The notes under the pieces are model-generated. The model did no database searches. It saw nothing but the letters and a program-made list of their open reading frames with translations, and was not told the DNA's origin. DNA of 64,000 nt from Incurvaria masculella (Eukaryota > Arthropoda > Insecta > Lepidoptera > Incurvariidae), in assembly GCA_946894095.1 (NCBI GenBank), contig OX335650.1, positions 2,666,001 through 2,730,000 of the forward strand, in the 5' to 3' direction. The translations under genes were made by a program, and so were the position numbers. Of this stretch, positions 32,225 through 44,292 are shown piece after piece (position 1 is the stretch's first letter; each line of letters begins with the position of its first letter).

Positions 32225-33310
32225 CGCTACATACTTTTCTTGTCGCCGGTGAGTTGTTTATCGAATTGCCACGTATCCGTGCACTGCTCGCCAGATGCGG
32301 GCAATTAATTGCTCCAAGAACGGTTCCATACTTGACAATAAACCATGTTGCCGGGGATTGCTTGATGTTGTCGTGATGACGAAATCGACGGAGATTGCTG
32401 CAAGTCGAGAAACTTTAGTTATCCGTACACCTTAAGTGATTTTAAGTAATTCAGTCCTTAAAAACATTTTCATTCAGCCAAGTGACATGACTTTGTGTGT
32501 TTATAAGTGAAATATTTTTAAATCAAAAACGGTAGTGGGTGTGGCATGAACACAGAAAATCGCCTACTCTAACAATGAAACTTTCCGTATTTTACAATCG
32601 ATTCTTTGCACCTGTCTTAGCACGTCTAAATAGGTGAGCGGGAGCTATGAACTTAAAAACCACCATGCCTTCAGAGGTCGGCGAAATTCACTAGAAATAT
32701 TCCGGCACTCGTCCACCGAATTCTCCGAATGCGCACGTAAAATGTAGAGCCTCGTCCGGATAGAGTCGTTAGTGCCTCTGGGCACATCAATTGACAGGGT
32801 CACGGGGCGCCGGAAGTCACGCCGCCTGCCCCTGCGTCTGCCCGCCCGCCCTGCGCCCCGTCCGCCCCTGATGTCCTTCCGCCCAGTGCTGGCAACCCTT
32901 CTATTGCAAAGGCAATACTTGTGCACGCGTGGCAATGGCCGTGTCATAGAGTGATTGTTTTGCCTTTAGGAAAAGGATAATCTTGATTAAAGTGTCGAAA
33001 TGGAGACGAGTAAATTTGTGACAATGCCCGACGAGGTGGCTATCCCACTGGCCACTTGACTTGTCCTCAATCACAAAACATACGAACATCCATCTTACCA
33101 TCCAGAATACAGCATAACACCCAAAATGTATTTGCGATGTATTTTCTCAATAATAAATAATACGCAAGTATCATCAATGCAGGATCATTTATGTTTTCAT
33201 CACAACTTAGTTTACGTCAGCCAACGAATTTCTTATATATTCGTATCGACACAATGCTTCCCCTATCTTCTGCTAGATGGCGCTGATGATGTTTTTGCGT
33301 ATTGATCCTA
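32225..33310. other. Unique DNA, CpG-rich 32740-32900
   Basis: The CpG-rich part is open on both strands. No exon can be defended. Confidence 0.4.
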
Positions 33311-33376
33311 CGCTAAGGTCGGAATGATGTAATCCAAAGGTCGCAGGGTCGAATCCTGCTTCCGACGAAATACTTT
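33311..33376 (+). repeat. tRNA-like head scrap (B box)
   Basis: GGTCGCAGGGTCGAATCCTG has the T-arm/B-box form of tRNA genes. No D arm, so it is a SINE head rather than a tRNA gene. CCTGCTTCCGACGAA recurs at about 57935 in front of a 5S-headed SINE. Confidence 0.55.
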
Positions 33377-33664
33377 TTAGAGTTCAGTACCCAAAGGGTG
33401 AAACCGGAACCCTATTACTAAGCCTCCGCTGTCCGTCCGTCCTTTCGTCCGTCTATCACAGGGCTGTATCTCATGAACCGTAATAGGTAGGCAGCTGAAA
33501 TTTTCATAGAGTGTGTATTTATTTTGCCGCTATAACAACAAATAGATAAAATAAAAAAATAATAAAAATTAAAGGGTGGCCCCATGCAAAAAAAAAAATG
33601 TGTTAAATCTTGTACGATAATACGGAACCCTTCGTGTGCAAGCCCGACTCGCACTTGGCCGGGT
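33374..33664 (-). repeat. Dispersed lepidopteran repeat, longest copy
   Basis: Plus strand: CAGTACCCAAAGGGTGAAAC, CCTCCGCTGTCCGTCCGTCC, ATCTCATGAACCGTAATAGG, GCCGCTATAACAACAAATAG, and finally AGCCCGACTCGCACTTGGCC. All blocks of the family are present in one copy. Confidence 0.75.
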
Positions 33665-33734
33665 TTCAGATTATTTTAAAAATATGATTACAATGCTTCA
33701 AATCTAGATGTCGCTAAAACAAAAATTAACGAGA

Positions 33735-34113
33735 TTTTTTTTTTTTATGTGACTGGACATGGATGGCTAATACCACACGTTCTGTCATGGTATTAGCCCA
33801 ACACACCACATGGGAACTAGGTGCCATGCCAGGACCTTCCTTATATTGCACGGCTACATTGAACTGGATGGAAAACACGGACAATTTTCATTGCCGCTTC
33901 GACCATCGTTCATCCAATGCGATGGTACCAACCCGGGCGGGATAAACCCTACCACCTAGTAAGTAAGGAAGGGGACCTACAGCTTAACGTGGAATCCGAA
34001 CCACGGCCAGCCTCTCTCAACGGTCGAATGGTCACCCATCCAAGACCAGACCGGACCCAGCGTTGCTTAACTTCGGAGAGCGATCGCCGAAGTGTCGCGC
34101 CACTGGGCCACCG
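33735..34113 (-). mobile_element. 5S rRNA-headed SINE
   Basis: Mirror of the copy at 4110. T-run, tail ATGTGACTGGACATGGATGG, body, then the 5S head inverted (GGTCACCCATCCAAGACCAG, CCAGCGTTGCTTAACTTCGG). It is flanked at the right by the inverted TTTAATGGATACGA block. Confidence 0.9.
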
Positions 34114-34780
34114 AGATAACGGTAATATCGTATCCATTAAATACGTAAAATTAAAATACGTAAAATTATCTTAGTTTACGGTTAAACAAATCAGTTACAT
34201 AATAAATATTTTTTTGATAGTTATTATTCCCATTCCATTTCCTGATTAATGTTAATTTAGACGAACACTACCGAACTCATCAATGGTGTTTGTGCAAGGA
34301 TACCACTATAGACTGTGTCGCAGTTCCCGATGGCCCCGCGCGACTCTCGTTTTGTACCCATTGTATGTGTCCGAATGCAAATTACCAGAGCTGCCCAAGC
34401 TTGTACCGGTGTAGTCTTGAGTTCGCAGGTACATAGGTATACGATGCTGCTGGCTACGGACAATTAGCCATTGTGTTCTGAATCTGAAAGGCAATAGTAA
34501 TAGAAAAACAGTATTTTCCTCTGATCAAATCCATTTTATTTTTAATAGCCGTGCTTGTTGACAGGTATTACTTGCGCAGACATAGTCACGGGTTTTTAAT
34601 GTCGTTACACTGAAAAGCGGAATAACCCCTAAGTACCTTTTACTCCTTTTTTCCCCAAGGCGTAACAAAGGTGGTTCTATCTACAGCGTATACACGTATC
34701 TGTACACCTCTGTGTGCATAGCTATTCTGATACTTTAGAAAACGCATTGGCGTAGAGCTTCCGGCTTTTTTTAATAACAT
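34114..34780. other. Unique DNA
   Basis: After the flank block (34117-34140) no feature is supported. Confidence 0.5.
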
Positions 34781-34890
34781 ATCTCGAACGCCAGGCTTTG
34801 AGGGTGCCTGAAGACGATCACGGGCTTCCAAACATGGAACCACACACCATGTTTGAAGGACTCCAGTATAACAATATTTTGATGATAGTA
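34781..34890 (-). mobile_element. LINE C-terminal tail scrap (copy F)
   Basis: GGTGCCTGAAGACGATCACG and CACACCATGTTTGAAGGACT match the end of LINE copies C and D. Confidence 0.5.
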
Positions 34891-35297
34891 CTCCTAATTG
34901 TGTGTTAGCTGACCCTAATACCACAAGGAGAAAACTTTGGCCACGCCAAAATAATAAACTGATGAAATATTCATCGTACAGAAGGCTCTTTTATCAGATA
35001 TATTTGGCAAGTAGTCCGGTGACTAAAATATAAACGATAAAATGAAACGAAAGAGGCACTCTCTTGCGGCGAATTTAGGTATTAAGAGTTTTTCTGATTT
35101 TGGGTATCGACAACCAACAACGCTATCGACGAAACAAACTTGTCAAAATGTATTTATCGAACTAAAAAATAATGTAGTACTTTTTTGGACCCCGCATCCC
35201 CGTTATATGATCCTCTCGACATTTTTGTGCTGTCTTTTAACCAATTCACATTATTGTAGTGTTTTACATTCTGACCGAAAATATTAATGCGACTTCT
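34891..35297. other. Unique DNA
   Basis: A plus open stretch at 35042-35287 has no recognisable motif. Confidence 0.45.
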
Positions 35298-35848
35298 TTA
35301 AGGTGTCCCTTTCCGGCGGGACTAACTCATTCGCGGGCACGGCACGATACCGTGCTATTGGGCTCTGGGACCTACTCTGTTTCAAAGAAAAAGACAGGCT
35401 CCGTGATGAGAAGGATGCAACATGTTCACAAAGCAGGCAATGCGCATAGTGTTTGATTTGGTAAGATTTACGAAAATTTTAATTACAAAACGACTTAGAG
35501 TTAAAAGTAAACCACGACAGCTGTAGTTAAAAATCTAACTAAAACTAAATTGGTTATTAATTTTCATGAAACAAGATATGTCTGATGACTAATCTTTTTA
35601 AGATGTATATATTTTCTCGTTGAGTAATCCACGTCCAGATTTATTGTATAAAACGCGCATTAAATTCAAACTTTCGGACCTTATAACTCAGAAACCAAAC
35701 ACAATTGTGCAATGCCAATGTTCATAAAATATCTAGTTTGATCAAATAAAGCTATTTTAAGCAAAATTTTGGATCTCTGACAAGAAATATGGGCGTGATC
35801 TTCTTTCCCCCTTTATTATGGGGAGTTGAGCGGGAAGGCCCACCTTAA
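35298..35848. mobile_element. TTAA-type MITE family T2, complete copy
   Basis: TTAA then GGTGTCCCTTTCCGGCGGGA at the left; CGGGAAGGCCCACC then TTAA at the right. The 551-bp core lacks a transposase. It is the best delimited member, with intact TTAA on both sides. Confidence 0.85.
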
Positions 35849-36447
35849 GGGTTAAATTGTATGTTTACTATTTTTTTAATAAGCTCAATACTGTAAAAAT
35901 CAAACCACGCCATGAATATTCGCAAAAGAATACATTAACCGATTATATCAAACCTTAAAGTTGAAAGACCTTTAGGTGTACCCGTAACAATATATCTTGC
36001 CAGTCGTTACGTCGGTAGCCAATGCACTGTGCACGATAGTGCGCCCTATGAAGAAAGCCGAGAAAAATACAGTTGGAGTAAGTAAAGAGTTTCAAATAGT
36101 CTATCTTCAAATCCTCCGCATCCAATAATGGCATCAGTTTGTTTCGTCGCTCCTCTCCGACGGTGGGTGTGGGGGCAGGCGGTAGGCGGTGGGGGTGGGA
36201 GCGGGGCGGTAGTGTCTGAGACCCAATAAAACGTATCGGCGAGTGAAGAGACGGATGCTGAGCACCAGATGCAGAGGCGATGAGAGATTCATCTGCTTTC
36301 GTAACGTAGGAGACACACTGACGATTTTTTAAATGCATAATGTTAAAGCTATACATGGTTGATCTGCTTGCGGTCTCACTGCGTTTCTCCCCGTGCACAT
36401 CATAAGAGGTGACTAGGAGATTATACGTATTAGATTAGTTCTCGACT
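35849..36447. other. Unique DNA with G-rich tract at 36163-36212
   Basis: Five runs of three or more G lie within about 50 bases on the plus strand, a G-quadruplex-type pattern. The surrounding minus frame is open for 147 codons, but low complexity there makes it unconvincing. Confidence 0.4.
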
Positions 36448-36850
36448 ATATGACTACACTTATAGGTTGTAGGGTTAATCCCACGCGGGTAGGTATCGAC
36501 GTATTGATTGGATGATGGTCAAAGTTCGATGATAAAACATTTAAGCTAAATGTTCGAAGCTACCAACTGAGCTACCCAGAACATAACGTAAGCCAACGAA
36601 TGTATATATTATTTTCTAATTTACTAGAAGCTTTCAATGTTTATATATGTACACTAAATCGGGAATCCATGCTCCGTCCCCATTCTACCATTTTTAAATG
36701 GACAACGGTCAGGGAATATGCACCACTTTCTTTCTCTTTCTGAGTTGTATAAGTGTATTTCGTCACGAATGCCAGCTGCTCCATTTTTAGAAATCCATTT
36801 AAAACTGTAGGTCCTCCCTAAGTTAAACGTGAAATCAGAACCACAAATGA
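36448..36850. mobile_element. Scrambled SINE-type fragments with tRNA-like head
   Basis: 36448-36530 has GGTTGTAGGGTTAATCCCAC (body). 36548-36582 on minus reads TGGGTAGCTCAGTTGGTAGC, an A box. 36715-36850 has GCACCACTTTCTTTCTC and TTTCGTCACGAATGCCAGCT (body, plus). Orientation differs between pieces. Confidence 0.55.
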
Positions 36851-38459
36851 CAAATGTATAATAGTTTAGTGCCGGCACCCACAAAGCTATTTGGGAACTA
36901 AAATGTCACCATTATGTCAGTACAAAATCCTTTATTATTTTCCTCACAAAGCCGTTTTTTTGCTATCATATTATGTCAGTTTAATTTTATTATTTCTTAA
37001 TATTATGTTAAATAATCACGCCAAAAAAGTTGACGTGATTTTCTTGATAAATGCAAGCACACGTATTCAAGTTACTAAAATATTGAAAAAATATTAATAA
37101 CAATAATTTAGGTACAGCTGGAGTTTCGGCTCATTTAGAAGTTTTTTTTTACCTTTTTTAACAATTAGATATGTATTTTAATGTTTTAATTTAACCTATC
37201 TACTAAAGAGATTGTCACATCAATAATAATTACATAATTATTTAAATCATTAAAAATATTATGTTTCCACGTTAAATGTTTTTCTAATGTGGGAAACCAT
37301 TCGAAACAATATGTTCTTAAAAGGGCATAGGAAAATGATTTTAAGCACTTGTGTCAAATGTCATTATTTTTAAAAAATCACTAGGCTTTTAAATAAGCCA
37401 TCTTAAAGCTGTAATCATTACCGCCATAAGAAAATCTAAATGGTGTGCTGCCGTCCGCCCGAGCCCGGGTGAAAATCAGTGGCGGAGGCAGCGCGGCGCT
37501 GTGGGGGCGGTGAAAGAGGCTGTTCCGCTGAGTGCACTCGATACGTTTCCGCAACCCGTATTGTCCTCAATATCACTATCATTTGAGTGTTGTGTAATAA
37601 AGGTGCTAATAAACTAAAACTCTAAAAGTTTCGATAGGAATTTTAAAGAAATGTATTTTAATAATTAAGATTAAAAACTAAGAATTAACAAAAAGTAACC
37701 AAACACTTGAAATTTACCACTATATTGATTGAAAATGAACAAAAAAATAATTTTTTTTTCCATTTTCTTTGATTTTATAGAGATATTAAATAAAAATCGC
37801 TCTAAAATAAATTGACACATTAAAATTAAGTTCTTTCATTATTTGCACCATATGATTTTGTTTTCTATGTTTGCATGACTGCATAATTATGTTATCGAAT
37901 ATTGCAAGACAATAGGAATGCTGTTACATTTTATAAAACAATTTATTAGAGTTTAAAGTTTGTTGTTTGCAGAAATATGAATGTGATTAAAAAATCTGCA
38001 TTGAGAAAGTTGATTGCAGAGTTTTATATGATGTATGTGAGGTCAAGGCCATTCATTAAGTTAATCTCTCAAGTAGAAATAAAAAACATTAATTAATTAT
38101 CCAAATTATCAAAAAACAATCCGATAAACACATTTGCATGAGAGAAAGCCATTGGTACTTTACAAATATACAAATAGGTTTTTGAAACAGAATATGTTCA
38201 GATCAAAATTTAACCTTGTGAATCCCTGTTCAAAAGTAATGAGTATGACGGAGTCTCAGCCTGTATTTATAATTCATTTCTAATTCATTTACGTTAAATA
38301 AGTTTCAACGGTAAATCAGAACCAGTAAGAAAAAAAATTCTCAATAAATAAGATTGTTTTTACATTATTGTCCATACATAGTTTCAAAGAAATCTTACTC
38401 TAGGGTTACCCCAAGACATTTGTACGTCACTAAAAATATTAATTTAATATTTTTTTAAA
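36851..38459. other. AT-rich unique DNA with CpG-rich patch 37440-37560
   Basis: No exon or repeat is supported over 1.6 kb. The CpG patch (GTGGCGGAGGCAGCGCGGCG) is the only compositional feature. Confidence 0.45.
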
Positions 38460-38890
38460 GAACCTGTTATAACCTCCTCGAGTCTTCGCGTTTCTCCTGC
38501 AGGGACCCTTAAGGGCGCGGTCGCAGAAAACATCGCTTAGGCAAACATTTCGCCTCCACATAACCGGAGAAAAAACTCCACACAGCGTTGTAATTGGATG
38601 AATATTCATTCAGTCGGATTCCTTAATCAATAGGACGTCTAGCGTGGTAATTATTCCTCTGCCGACTCCAGCACCTCCCGCCCAGATAAGCGCTGGCCTG
38701 TGAAATTGGAGTTCCACCGAGCGAGACAACCCCTCGCCGAACCCCCAGGCCAGAGAGGGATGGAGGGAGCGAAATCGGATAGGTTTTATAAATCATTTTT
38801 TTTTTGCGTTGCGAGCGAGCGGGACCGCACGGTGGAAAACGCTGAATGGCACTCACGGCCCGCAAGCGTTGCTTAATCAATTATTGTAAT
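38460..38890. other. GC-rich unique island with homeodomain-like cores
   Basis: Contains TTGTAATTGGATGAATATTC, CTTAATCAATAGGACG, GGTAATTATTCC and GCTTAATCAATTATTGTAAT among CpG-rich sequence. The density of TAATT/ATTA cores suits a conserved enhancer; this is inference. Confidence 0.35.
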
Positions 38891-38929
38891 ATTGTTGGGT
38901 TTGGAGACATGTGAGATTTGCTGTGTCCA

Positions 38930-39362
38930 ACGGACCTTTCGTTGTAGAGCTATAAAACTAAGCGATATGTATGATATAGAACCGTTGTTGTTGCCTAGGG
39001 TGGCATCTTTGGAAATACATCTCCTATATTTGCAATCCACACAATTTGTATTTCATTTCACATCCAGTTTCCAGAGGCAAAAAAATTATAAATTTAATTA
39101 TGTAAATTTTAAACCTAAAAAAAGTAATTGCAAGCTAAATTACATGGAACAAAATAAGTAGCTATGCTTAGTTTTAGTTAAGTTTTCATTTACATTGTTC
39201 TGTATTAATTAGTTATAAGCGTTGTTTTTCGTTGCTTACCCTAAGCTGTAAAATTTCCCTATGATAGGGTTGATTGTTAGAAATTGCCTAAGGCAATAAA
39301 TCCGCCTTTGCTTTGTACTTTGTATGGATTGCAATAAAGAATATTATTATTATTATTATTAT
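38930..39362 (+). mobile_element. LINE 3' untranslated end with (ATT)n tail
   Basis: Ends AAGGCAATAAATCCGCCTTT, GGATTGCAATAAAGAAT, then ATT repeats (39343-39361). The 5' limit is uncertain. Confidence 0.65.
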
Positions 39363-40379
39363 GGAAGGTATAATGAAAAAATAGAACAATATAAGGAACC
39401 ATAACACCTGGCTCCAAATATATTGTATTTATTATATTATATCACCACCTAGTCGATATGTGGTGTTTGGGATAATATCATGAAAATGTAAAACACAGGC
39501 AGGCCGAAAGAACAAGTGACAAGCAAACGGACAAACATCAGATGACGGCAGACATCAACGATTGGCAGTTGATCACAATTAGACATGTACAATATAATAC
39601 AAAAACACTTCAATTTATACGCCTGTACCCCTAATCGGTTTAATGTAGTTAAATGCGTAAACATAGTGCGTAATTTGCATTGTGTGCATTGCATTGAAGT
39701 GCTTGCTTGAACCAAATTGTAAGATTAGCTAATACCACTGAAGATATACCCGAAGAAGGTAAACAGATTGTAGCTACGTAACTTCAGAAGGCCCAAAGAC
39801 AGATATCGAAACTGCCATCAATGTCAGGTGACTTTACATAAATATGTGACAATCACCGGTTAACCAAAGACTATTAAAACTAACGCGTTCCAACGAAGGA
39901 CTAGGATTTAGATTGCACATTGCATCGCTCCAACTTCCCAACTAGAAGCCAGGCAGAGCAAGGGTTAAGCGGCAAGCTTCCGCTTTTTCGTGCCGGGTAG
40001 TTTTTCTTTACTTTTTTTCTCGCTGCATCGACCTAGTCCGTTGATTGCTTTCGTCCGAGATTGATTGCCGTAACGGTCCGATGACTCATTTTTGAAGCGT
40101 TCGCTTGACGTCATTAACGCTGTTACGTTTTCTATCTTCTCTTCCTACTGTCAAACCATTAATATCAGAATGTCCCTTCCTATTCACAGCTTCGGAGGCC
40201 TCTCTCTAATCCAGATAATCTACCCTAACAGGGTCTGTGACAATCTCTTTATTAGATAGGTAGGAACATTATACATATGTAACAATGTAATAAGGAACAT
40301 ATGTAATTTAAACTTAAAGGTAAAAAACTTCTTCTAAAAGAGCCGGAACTCCAACTGTACCTAAAATACTGGCGGTGTT
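39363..40379. other. Unique DNA
   Basis: No gene. Part of 39440-39715 is open on minus without motif. Confidence 0.45.
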
Positions 40380-40800
40380 ACCTCTTTGAATTTCGAGGCT
40401 TATCCGCCGGACAAAATGTGCCCCGGACCTGGGATCACCGGCACTTTCATTTAAAAGTTTGCCTAATTTATCGCTTCTGGTGACCATGAACCGAGTGTCT
40501 CGACGGCGAAAGCCAAAAACTCAAAGGAACTCGCAACGTAGCTGTATTTATGATGTTTATTTGCTGCTGTCGTCTCAGCTGCAGCTCCGGCCGCGCGAGA
40601 AGTGGTCTGAATGTAGGACGGCGCCAGGGTATTGGCAGTATCCACACATGTGCCGTCCCATATTAATGCATTTTCACTTGCCCACGGCACTAAGGTCACA
40701 CCGGCACTAAGGGCGTTTACCATCCGAGCGACTGATTCCTGGGGGATCGGTGATGCTGGGGTAGTTTGGTGTCACCAGTGCTCTTTTTATTATGTTATTT
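40380..40800 (-). mobile_element. LINE protein C-terminal remnant, second LINE family
   Basis: Minus frames read GISRSDGKRP, VTLVPWASENALIWDGTCVD, TLAPSYIQTTSRAAGAAAET, FEFLAFAVETLGSWSPEA, then after a one-base shift LGKLLNESAGDPRSGAHFV and RRISLEIQRGNTASILGT. From memory the blocks D-G-K-R-P-D, W-D-x-T-C-x-D-T, VETLGxWG and RISxxIQRGN close the reverse transcriptase-type proteins of one LINE group. Two frameshifts mean it is dead. Confidence 0.65.
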
Positions 40801-41335
40801 ATTTTGTAATGGCGGGATAAACGACCAGCGCTCCTTTGGGCTCCAGTGGCCCCGTTCGTTAAAGTTGGTACCACAGACTCACATATAAGCAAGGCACAAT
40901 CTAGCACCGACTCGAAGGCCTATTGAAATTCTAAGAGTATTTCTGCCTTGTGCCTAGACTTGGTGATGGATAGGCTTTTAACCACGCCCCGGACTCGGCG
41001 ACTGATGATGCTAGAATGCGAGCTTTTTTCAATGTCAGCACTATTCGTTAAGAGGGAAGAGTGTTTAGATTTTATAACCGGCAAATCCCAGGATTTTTGG
41101 AGTTTGGGACGGATTGGAATAGGTTCTTCTGGGCGCCTGGATTTCCAACCTTATTTCCTATCTCATATCTCTTAAATAGATGTTTGTTGGTTGACTAATG
41201 GTTGTTTGTGGGTTGACTTCAACCCGACGCGGTGAAAGGACTTGCTAGTCAGCTGTTGCGGATGAGAAAGAGTCAGAAAAATCCTCTCAAAACAACATTG
41301 ACGCTTAGGTTGCTCCCAAGCCGTGAATATTGTCC
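40801..41335. other. Unique DNA
   Basis: May include more of the LINE remnant upstream (to about 40920), too decayed to read. Confidence 0.4.
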
Positions 41336-41820
41336 TTAAGGTGGCCCTTCCCGACGGGACTAACGGTACACGGTACAAAACCTGTACCGTCTGGGACCTT
41401 CTTTGTTTACAAGACAAAGACAGGCGCCATGATGAGGAGGATGCAACATATCCACAAATTACACAATACGCAAAGTGTTTGATTCGGTAAGATTTACGAA
41501 CATTTTATTTACAAAACTACTTATAGCTGAACGTTAATCACGACCGCTGTAGTCAGAAATCAAATAAAAACCAACTTTATAATAAAATGAATCGTTGATT
41601 AATCCGCGTCCAAATTTATTGCATTAAAATTCGTGTACAATTTTACTTTCGGTCCTTATAACTTAGAAATAAAACACTATTTTGCAATGTCAATGGTCAT
41701 CGGACATTAGTTCGATCAAATAAAGCTGTTTAGAGTATAATTTTGGGTATCTGACAAGAAATATGCCTTGATCTTCTTTCCACGTTTGTAAGTGGAGTTA
41801 AGCGGGAAGGCCCACCTTAA
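41336..41820. mobile_element. TTAA-type MITE family T2, complete copy
   Basis: TTAA then GGTGGCCCTTCCCGACGGGA; right end GCGGGAAGGCCCACC then TTAA. The termini pair over 14 bases with one mismatch. Shorter than the copy at 35298 by about 65 bp. Confidence 0.85.
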
Positions 41821-43494
41821 CTCACGAACTGGTTAGAATCATTTCGCGATAAAAAATTACATACGCTCTCAGCTCTTTTCCGACACAACGAACAGCTAAG
41901 ATATCGGTTATCAAAACCAAAAAAAAAATCAATATAATGTTTCATAAATACAAAATATTTTATTAATTATTTAGTCGTATTTTGGTACTGTGGAGAGATG
42001 AAAAGGTGGGTCAGGTCTTGAGACCCACGGCTGCGCAGCTGCTCTTCTCTATTTGTGATTTGAATGTTGTATATGTGTTAACTTGCTGGGAAACTTCGTT
42101 TGTGCGATATAGACTGCATGTCTAGCGGGTAGCGCCATCTAGCGCCATATTAACAAGCTTCTTTGCATCTGTTTGTTGATTTGTGGCATGTGAAACAGCA
42201 GCTCTCAGTAGAGGGCGCTACGTCGCTACAGTACCATGCGGGCACGAAATAAAAAAAAAAACGTTGATTGAATAATCGCATTGAGTTAAAATATAAATTA
42301 TATTTAATTACTAAAGATCTCAAAAATTTAAAAGATAATCTACTCACAGCTTCTGATGTTTTGTTCACAGTTTCGATGAGAAATGACCGATTCTGAAAAA
42401 TATATGTGAAATCACCTGTCTCTGTCACCTACCATTTGATTATAATATGTATAATCGAAACCAGAATGGAATGTATCCTTTTTTTATATTCATCTTTTCC
42501 TTTTCGAGAGTTTTAAGATTCTTTGAAAAAAATCCCAAAAGAAACGGTAAAATATTGTCTTTTTTTAATATAAAAATTTTGACATAAACAAAACAATGTT
42601 GTAGCCTTTTAAGTAACGGATGTTTTCATATCATTGTCATTTCTCTATCTTCATAATTGAGGACACCAGCCCTCGGTCACACTTTTCTTGAAAACAGTTA
42701 CAAAGAATTTTCACTGCTGAAAATTGATTTTATTGTTTCTTTTCAATGCGAGGTTTCTTCCAACACGCTGATAATCAGTGATGCATGGACGGGCCGGGGA
42801 TTGAACTAATGATCTCTCGCATGATAAGCAAGGCTGCGCGCCCTCAGCCGCTACAAATATAACGAAAAATAAAAAAACGACATCAAAAAATTTCGTCGTA
42901 TTCGTGTTCTTTATGGAACCAGCGCGACCGCGAGATTCCGCGAGGGCGGCGCACGACTAGGGCGGAACCGTAGGGCGGATATTGGAACACTGATCAATAC
43001 ATTAGTAGGTCTTGCGATCATTTCCGCTCGCGGCGGCGGAAGTCGAGATGAAAGCCGATGGAAAATTGACGCGAACGCGAAGCGTTTGTGCCGCAATTAT
43101 TGCTTTACATACGCGCCGGATGAAATTGGAATTATCTCGCTTGTTGTGTTATTTATTATATTCATTTACCTTTTCTAATAGGTACAGGATATTAAATCAA
43201 GACAGAGGTTCTGCTCCTCCCTCCAAATACGCGTTTATATATTATTTAAAGTACTTCGAAATCAGATTATATAAAAGCAAATAGTGTACAATATATATAT
43301 TAACGTGGACCTACTTTCAAGTAGGGAAGGGTAGTGAGACGTTTCTCGCCAGTTTTAGTAAGCTGTTCTTTTTAAGTACTTTAGCAAGTTCTTTTTAAAA
43401 AAATTTTTTTTTTAAATAACCCCACTGTCTTCGATAATATTGATTAATCGATGTGCCTTAAAACATTATTTTATTTCTAAATTTTCGGGGTATT
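41821..43494. other. Mostly unique DNA
   Basis: 42348-42392 looks like a 45-bp exon on minus (see separate entry). 42768-42850 on minus has tRNA-like boxes (TAGCGGCTGAGGGCGC, AGTTCAATCCCCGGC) but stems do not pair, so it is a SINE head relic. 42895-43060 is CpG-rich. Confidence 0.45.
42348..42392 (-). other. Candidate micro-exon
   Basis: Minus strand: acceptor TATTTTTCAG, 15 codons reading NRSFLIETVNKTSEA, donor GTGAGT. No neighbour exon was found, so this may be chance. Confidence 0.2.
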
Positions 43495-43630
43495 CCATCC
43501 AGTTCAATGTAGCCGTGCTCATTTTAGGGAAGTCCTGGCATGGGACCGAATTCCTTCGGGAATGCTGCGAGTTAATAGCATCAATTTAGTTGACTCATTA
43601 GCTATCCATATCCAGTTATATACCAAAAAA
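43495..43630 (+). mobile_element. SINE 3' fragment
   Basis: CCATCCAGTTCAATGTAGCC, AATTCCTTCGGGAATGCTGC and tail CTATCCATATCCAGTTATAT. The head half is absent. Confidence 0.7.
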
Positions 43631-44171
43631 TATTACATTCAGTTGGTTGTAACGATTGTTATATCTGTAGATCACGAACATTTTTAGTTTTTAGGCGTAT
43701 TTAGTATGAGGCTTCTAAGAAATATTACTTTATGTTCGTTTCGAAAGACAATAAATCCATGTCAACTCTTATGTAAGTGCTTATTGAATGAAACACTCAA
43801 GAGTGCATATTCACTGCCGAAAAAATCAGCGTCCCTCATTTTAAGACGTCATCTTTAACAAACGATGTAGCTGAAATATAGTCATTCATATCCCCGATCC
43901 TTACTCACAGTTCAGATGCATTTGCATATCTAATGCACCAGTGGGGGCACGAGTCATGTGAGGGCTGGGGTTGCATACTCTGCCCTTGAGTGTAATTAAT
44001 GGATGATCTAAGTGAAACGTAATTGCGAGTCGATGAGTGGAGCCATTTTGTTTTTCTTACTATTTCCTGTTTTCTAAAGTGAAGTTACAATTAAAATGTC
44101 ATACAAAAAAAATATTATTAAAGTATTCACAATGTGCGAATGAAGTAAAATAATATTATGATTAATCACAC
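43631..44171. other. Unique DNA; possible regulatory stretch 43890-44060
   Basis: Includes CAGATGCATTTGCATATCTA (POU/octamer-like ATTTGCAT) and GTGTAATTAATGGATGATC. No gene. Confidence 0.35.
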
Positions 44172-44292
44172 ACAGTTCGATAAGTGCATTTCGTCACGAA
44201 TGCGAGCTTCTCCATGGTTCGGAACCGATGTAAAACTGTAGGTCCCCTTCCCGTACTAGGTGGTAGGGTTTAAGCCCGCCCGGGTTGATATT
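44172..44292 (+). mobile_element. SINE body fragment
   Basis: GTTCGATAAGTGCATTTCGT through TAAGCCCGCCCGGGTTG matches the central body; both ends are missing. Confidence 0.7.

Noticed and set aside
35955..36398. 147-codon minus-strand open frame
   Set aside because: Its middle is the low-complexity G-rich tract and no motif or splice structure supports it.
36548..36582. tRNA gene on the minus strand
   Set aside because: Only the A-box region (TAGCTCAGTTGGTAG) is found; no T arm at the right distance.
42768..42850. tRNA gene on the minus strand
   Set aside because: A- and B-box words and an anticodon-like stem are present, but the acceptor and T stems do not pair.
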